Of a stretch of DNA of 64,000 nt, positions 62,501 to 64,000 are shown piece by piece. A program made the translations under genes and the position numbers. The stretch is from positions 306,550 to 370,549 of the forward strand of contig JAQZBR010000005.1 in NCBI GenBank assembly GCA_029237775.1, in the 5' to 3' direction. This DNA is from Bacteroidota bacterium. Lineage in GTDB: Bacteria; Bacteroidota; Bacteroidia; 2-12-FULL-35-15. The notes under the pieces are model-generated. The model had not been told where the DNA came from and made no database searches. It was given only the letters and a program-made list of their open reading frames with translations. The first letter of the stretch is position 1. The number at the start of each line of letters is the position of its first letter.

Positions 62501-64000
62501 CCGGTTGCAGTGGCAACACCGTCTTCAGATCTGATCTGTTCGGGAACTGCCCCAAATATCGTTCTGACCAACAACATTTCCGGAACCACTTTCACATGGA
62601 CAGTTTCAACCAGCTCAGGCTTATTAACAGGAGCTTCCGCAGGTTCAGGAACTTCGATTTCGCAGGTATTGACAAATGCTTCCACATCAAATCAAACCGC
62701 GACTTATGATATTACGCCAACTGCAAGTGGATGTACAGGTACTCCGATTTCAGTTGTCATCACCGTTAAACCTACACCCGCTGTAACTGCAACACCGTCA
62801 CCCGTAACTATCTGTTCGGGATCAGCAACATCAGTAGCTTTAACAAGCACAGTTGCGGGTACAACATTTGCCTGGACTGTCTCTGCTCCGGCATCGGTGA
62901 CAGGTGCCTCTGCAGGTTCAGGTTCAACAATTTCCCAGACATTAACAAATACGTCAAGCATTGTTCAGACTGTCACTTACACTGTAACTCCAACAGCAGC
63001 TGGTTGTGCAGGCACTCCGGTTGCTGTAGTTGTGACCGTTAACCCAAGGCCGGTTGTTACTGCTACTCCTGCTGCACAGACTTTTTGTTCCGGTGGTACA
63101 ACAGGTATCGCGCTGACAAGTAATGTTACAGGTACGACATTTTCATGGACGGTATCAACAAGCTCCGCTTCGCTTACAGGCGCATCCGCAAGCTCGGGAA
63201 CAAACATTACACAAACATTGACCAACACATCAACAATTGCGCAAACAGCAACCTATACAATTACTCCCACTGCGAGTTCTTGTGCAGGCACGCCAATTAC
63301 AGTTACAATCACGGTTAACCCAAGCGCAAGCACTGCTCCGCAGACATACACTGTTACCTTTAATACGAATGGTGTTTGTCCTTCATCGTCAACATTTAAT
63401 TTAACGATCACCACTGCGCCAAGTGCAACGTTTAGTTATGCAGGGCCTTATTGTTCGAATGGTACCAACCCGATTCCTGCGTTTCCTGCAGGATCAAGTG
63501 CCGGAACATTCAGCTCTACTGCAGGACTTGTGTTTGTAAGCACGACAACAGGACAAATTAATTTATCTGCAAGCACTGCCGGAACATATACGGTCACAAA
63601 TACCATCGCTGCAGGTGGCGGATGTGCTGCAGCAACAGCTACTAACACTGTTACAATAATTGCAGCTCCGCTTGCTCCTACAGTTACTACTCCTGTAGTT
63701 TATTGTCAGAACGCAACAGCTTCTGCCCTTACAGCAACAGGAACCAACTTATTATGGTACACTGCTGCAACAGGCGGAATTGGTTCTGCTACAGCGCCAA
63801 CACCTGGCACCGTTACTCCGGGAACAACTTCTTATTACGTTTCTCAGACAGTATCCGGATGTGAAGGTCCGCGTGCACAGATCGATGTGCTTGTGAACCC
63901 CACACCCGTGGCATCTGCCACACCTGTTACACAAAGCTTCTGCTCTGGCGGAACCACTTCAATTGCTTTAACAAGCAGCGTTGCAGGTTCTGCTTTTAAC
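59507..64000 (+). CDS. Giant secreted PKD-repeat protein, N-terminal part (runs off right edge)
   Basis: ATG 59507; the frame stays open to the last base (1498 codons). Signal peptide MKKFLLSVLSVLCAVQSFSQ. Three cysteine-rich PPC-like or lectin-like domains follow (residues ~22-150, 150-285, 285-500; motifs IWFKFVAPM, VEVWYTFTA, WYKFTVG with YDWAIW), then a PKD domain (VWDFGDGS), an Ig-like domain, six tandem PKD-like repeats (61670-63319), a spacer with two other Ig-like domains and the start of a seventh repeat at 63899. Almost certainly T9SS cargo, but the C-terminal sorting domain is outside the window. Low codon complexity (Thr, Ser, Ala-rich) is the reason for many meaningless antisense frames here. 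Confidence 0.93.
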   Translation, partial: MKKFLLSVLSVLCAVQSFSQSLGNETCSTAVTVPTNGTCVSGNNIGADAIGDGTASCFSIDNGIWFKFVAPMTGPVTITNNDPGTNFNTQLALYTGACGSLAEVVCENDNGVAAGKATISSPCLIPGQTYYVLLDGYAGATGNFCIKITTGNSPSNDNCQCPIPLPTDGSCVNGTTLNATNQWGSLVGCQSAASNVEVWYTFTATQTGMTFNLSGGASGPLTGNGEIIVAKGNSCAALTTIAGSSCGPLPLSYTISGLVIGAQYYVTISNPPANSGSFVLCGTSVIPPVVPGQDCPSASLLCTNATISQPTSNGGFGIQEVNTTNSCWGTLGGVGQGERQSKWYKFTVGCSGPLTFSIRPVNNNDDYDWAIWNTTTLGCPSLANPSQTSVACNWQGIGGAANGSTGMTSSPSTACTALGAVDYTNDPSCDPYAYVNTAAGGGTSTYTPYNAVAGQTYVMLIDNFTSTNSGFTLSWGSGVIIGPDPAFTITNPPCTRGITVAKTCTTTNSNLVWDFGDGSTLTTTSAGNQTHTYAADGTYNVTLTITDALGCVKTLTKSITVANPPVAPTAANVAICSGNTATVSATAPGGLYEWYTAATGGTLLGSEASYTSPILTANATYYVQTTVNGCTSPRTIVTVTVNPNPVATVGAAKTICNLTSTTIGAATVGTNTYSWTSNPVGFTSTSSNPTVSPNVTTVYTVVETIAATGCTASNSVTVTVTPVPVATATPSSSTICSNTATSIALTSNIAGTTFAWTVSTSAASLTGASNGSGSSIAQTLTNSSTSSQTATYTITPTAGGCAGAPITVVITVNPRPVVTATPSASTICSGTATSIALTSNLPSTTFAWTITTSGSTTGAAAGSGATIAQTITNTSTVAQTVTYNITPTASGCTGTPVAVTITINPTPVVTATPASQSFCSGGTTGIVLTSNVTSTTFSWTVTASSASLTGAAAGSGANITQTLTNTSSSAQTATYTITPSASSCPGAPITVVITVNPRPVAVATPSSDLICSGTAPNIVLTNNISGTTFTWTVSTSSGLLTGASAGSGTSISQVLTNASTSNQTATYDITPTASGCTGTPISVVITVKPTPAVTATPSPVTICSGSATSVALTSTVAGTTFAWTVSAPASVTGASAGSGSTISQTLTNTSSIVQTVTYTVTPTAAGCAGTPVAVVVTVNPRPVVTATPAAQTFCSGGTTGIALTSNVTGTTFSWTVSTSSASLTGASASSGTNITQTLTNTSTIAQTATYTITPTASSCAGTPITVTITVNPSASTAPQTYTVTFNTNGVCPSSSTFNLTITTAPSATFSYAGPYCSNGTNPIPAFPAGSSAGTFSSTAGLVFVSTTTGQINLSASTAGTYTVTNTIAAGGGCAAATATNTVTIIAAPLAPTVTTPVVYCQNATASALTATGTNLLWYTAATGGIGSATAPTPGTVTPGTTSYYVSQTVSGCEGPRAQIDVLVNPTPVASATPVTQSFCSGGTTSIALTSSVAGSAFN
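61670..63319 (+). repeat. Six tandem PKD-like repeats in two groups of three
   Basis: Unit boundaries 61670, 61946, 62219, 62495, 62771, 63044 and 63320. Lengths are 276, 273, 276, 276, 273 and 276 bp. Units 1-3 and 4-6 pair in order, forming an 825-bp higher-order duplication inside the giant gene. Confidence 0.85.

Noticed and set aside
61670..63319. Repeat array considered as CRISPR-like
   Set aside because: Units are 273-276 bp, directly adjoining and protein coding in one frame; there are no spacers.
61600..63934. Antisense and shifted frames in the right giant gene, including a 174-residue plus-strand frame at 61633-62157
   Set aside because: They mirror the PKD repeat period and consist of biased residues (Cys/Asn/Arg or Val/Pro); the true frame continues through them.

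Overview
The window looks like chromosomal DNA of a free-living member of the Bacteroidota (Flavobacteriales/Chitinophagales-like). The evidence is: gldF and gldG gliding-motility genes; type IX secretion (T9SS) sorting domains of type A (three proteins) and type B (one protein); giant secreted Ig/PKD-repeat proteins; a RskA-type anti-sigma factor with an ECF sigma factor; TAnnTTTG-like -7 promoter boxes; and the almost complete absence of Shine-Dalgarno sequences. Base composition is moderately AT-rich. Two tRNA genes (Gly-GCC, Leu-UAA) are present. There is no rRNA, CRISPR array, prophage or intact insertion sequence.

Layout. 1-2.2 kb: a small secreted protein followed by a giant secreted repeat protein that runs off the left edge (minus strand). 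2.3-10.9 kb: an envelope/glycan locus with a TMTC-like TPR glycosyltransferase (minus), then a tightly packed seven-gene plus-strand operon (KAS III, acyl carrier protein, KAS III, SDR reductase, GT2 glycosyltransferase, GNAT acyltransferase, Asp/Asn-hydroxylase-like dioxygenase), closed by a convergent sulfotransferase. I read this as a dedicated short acyl-ACP pathway that makes and attaches an acyl group to a surface glycan or lipid. It is the best candidate here for an undescribed system. 11-14.8 kb: a 1262-residue T9SS type B adhesin-like protein. 15-22 kb: uvrD/pcrA helicase, glutathione peroxidase, a JmjC/cupin-like protein, a secreted esterase, a small secreted protein and dnaN. 22-26 kb: gldF-gldG-DUF4340. 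26-29 kb: aspartate kinase and lysA (lysine branch). 29-34.6 kb: a deoxynucleoside kinase, a secreted beta-propeller-like protein, a broken LytTR response regulator, a GH3-family protein and a PolX-family protein with a ruined polymerase site.

34.6-43.8 kb: a T9SS propeller protein, anti-sigma/sigma pair, T9SS sugar dehydrogenase, folK with an overlapping second deoxynucleoside kinase, a strongly expressed OmpA/TPR lipoprotein and a TrmH methyltransferase. 43.9-46.7 kb: two overlapping convergent membrane proteins, one a GT39 glycosyltransferase. 46.8-52 kb: mutS, a TerB-like protein, a BNR-propeller protein and the two tRNAs. 52-59 kb: a 995-residue hybrid kinase with two kinase cores, then a more accessory stretch with a decayed STAS-like gene, an NTF2-like protein, two GNATs, an App1-type phosphatase and duplicated coding remnants. 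59.1-64 kb: a second small secreted protein plus giant PKD-repeat protein module, mirroring the left edge and running off the right edge.

Recurring themes are the paired small and giant secreted proteins at both ends, intergenic-type repeat sequence that has been captured in frame inside polX and mutS, and several small dispersed repeats in intergenic DNA. All functional calls come from reading the translated sequence and from family knowledge; no database search was possible.
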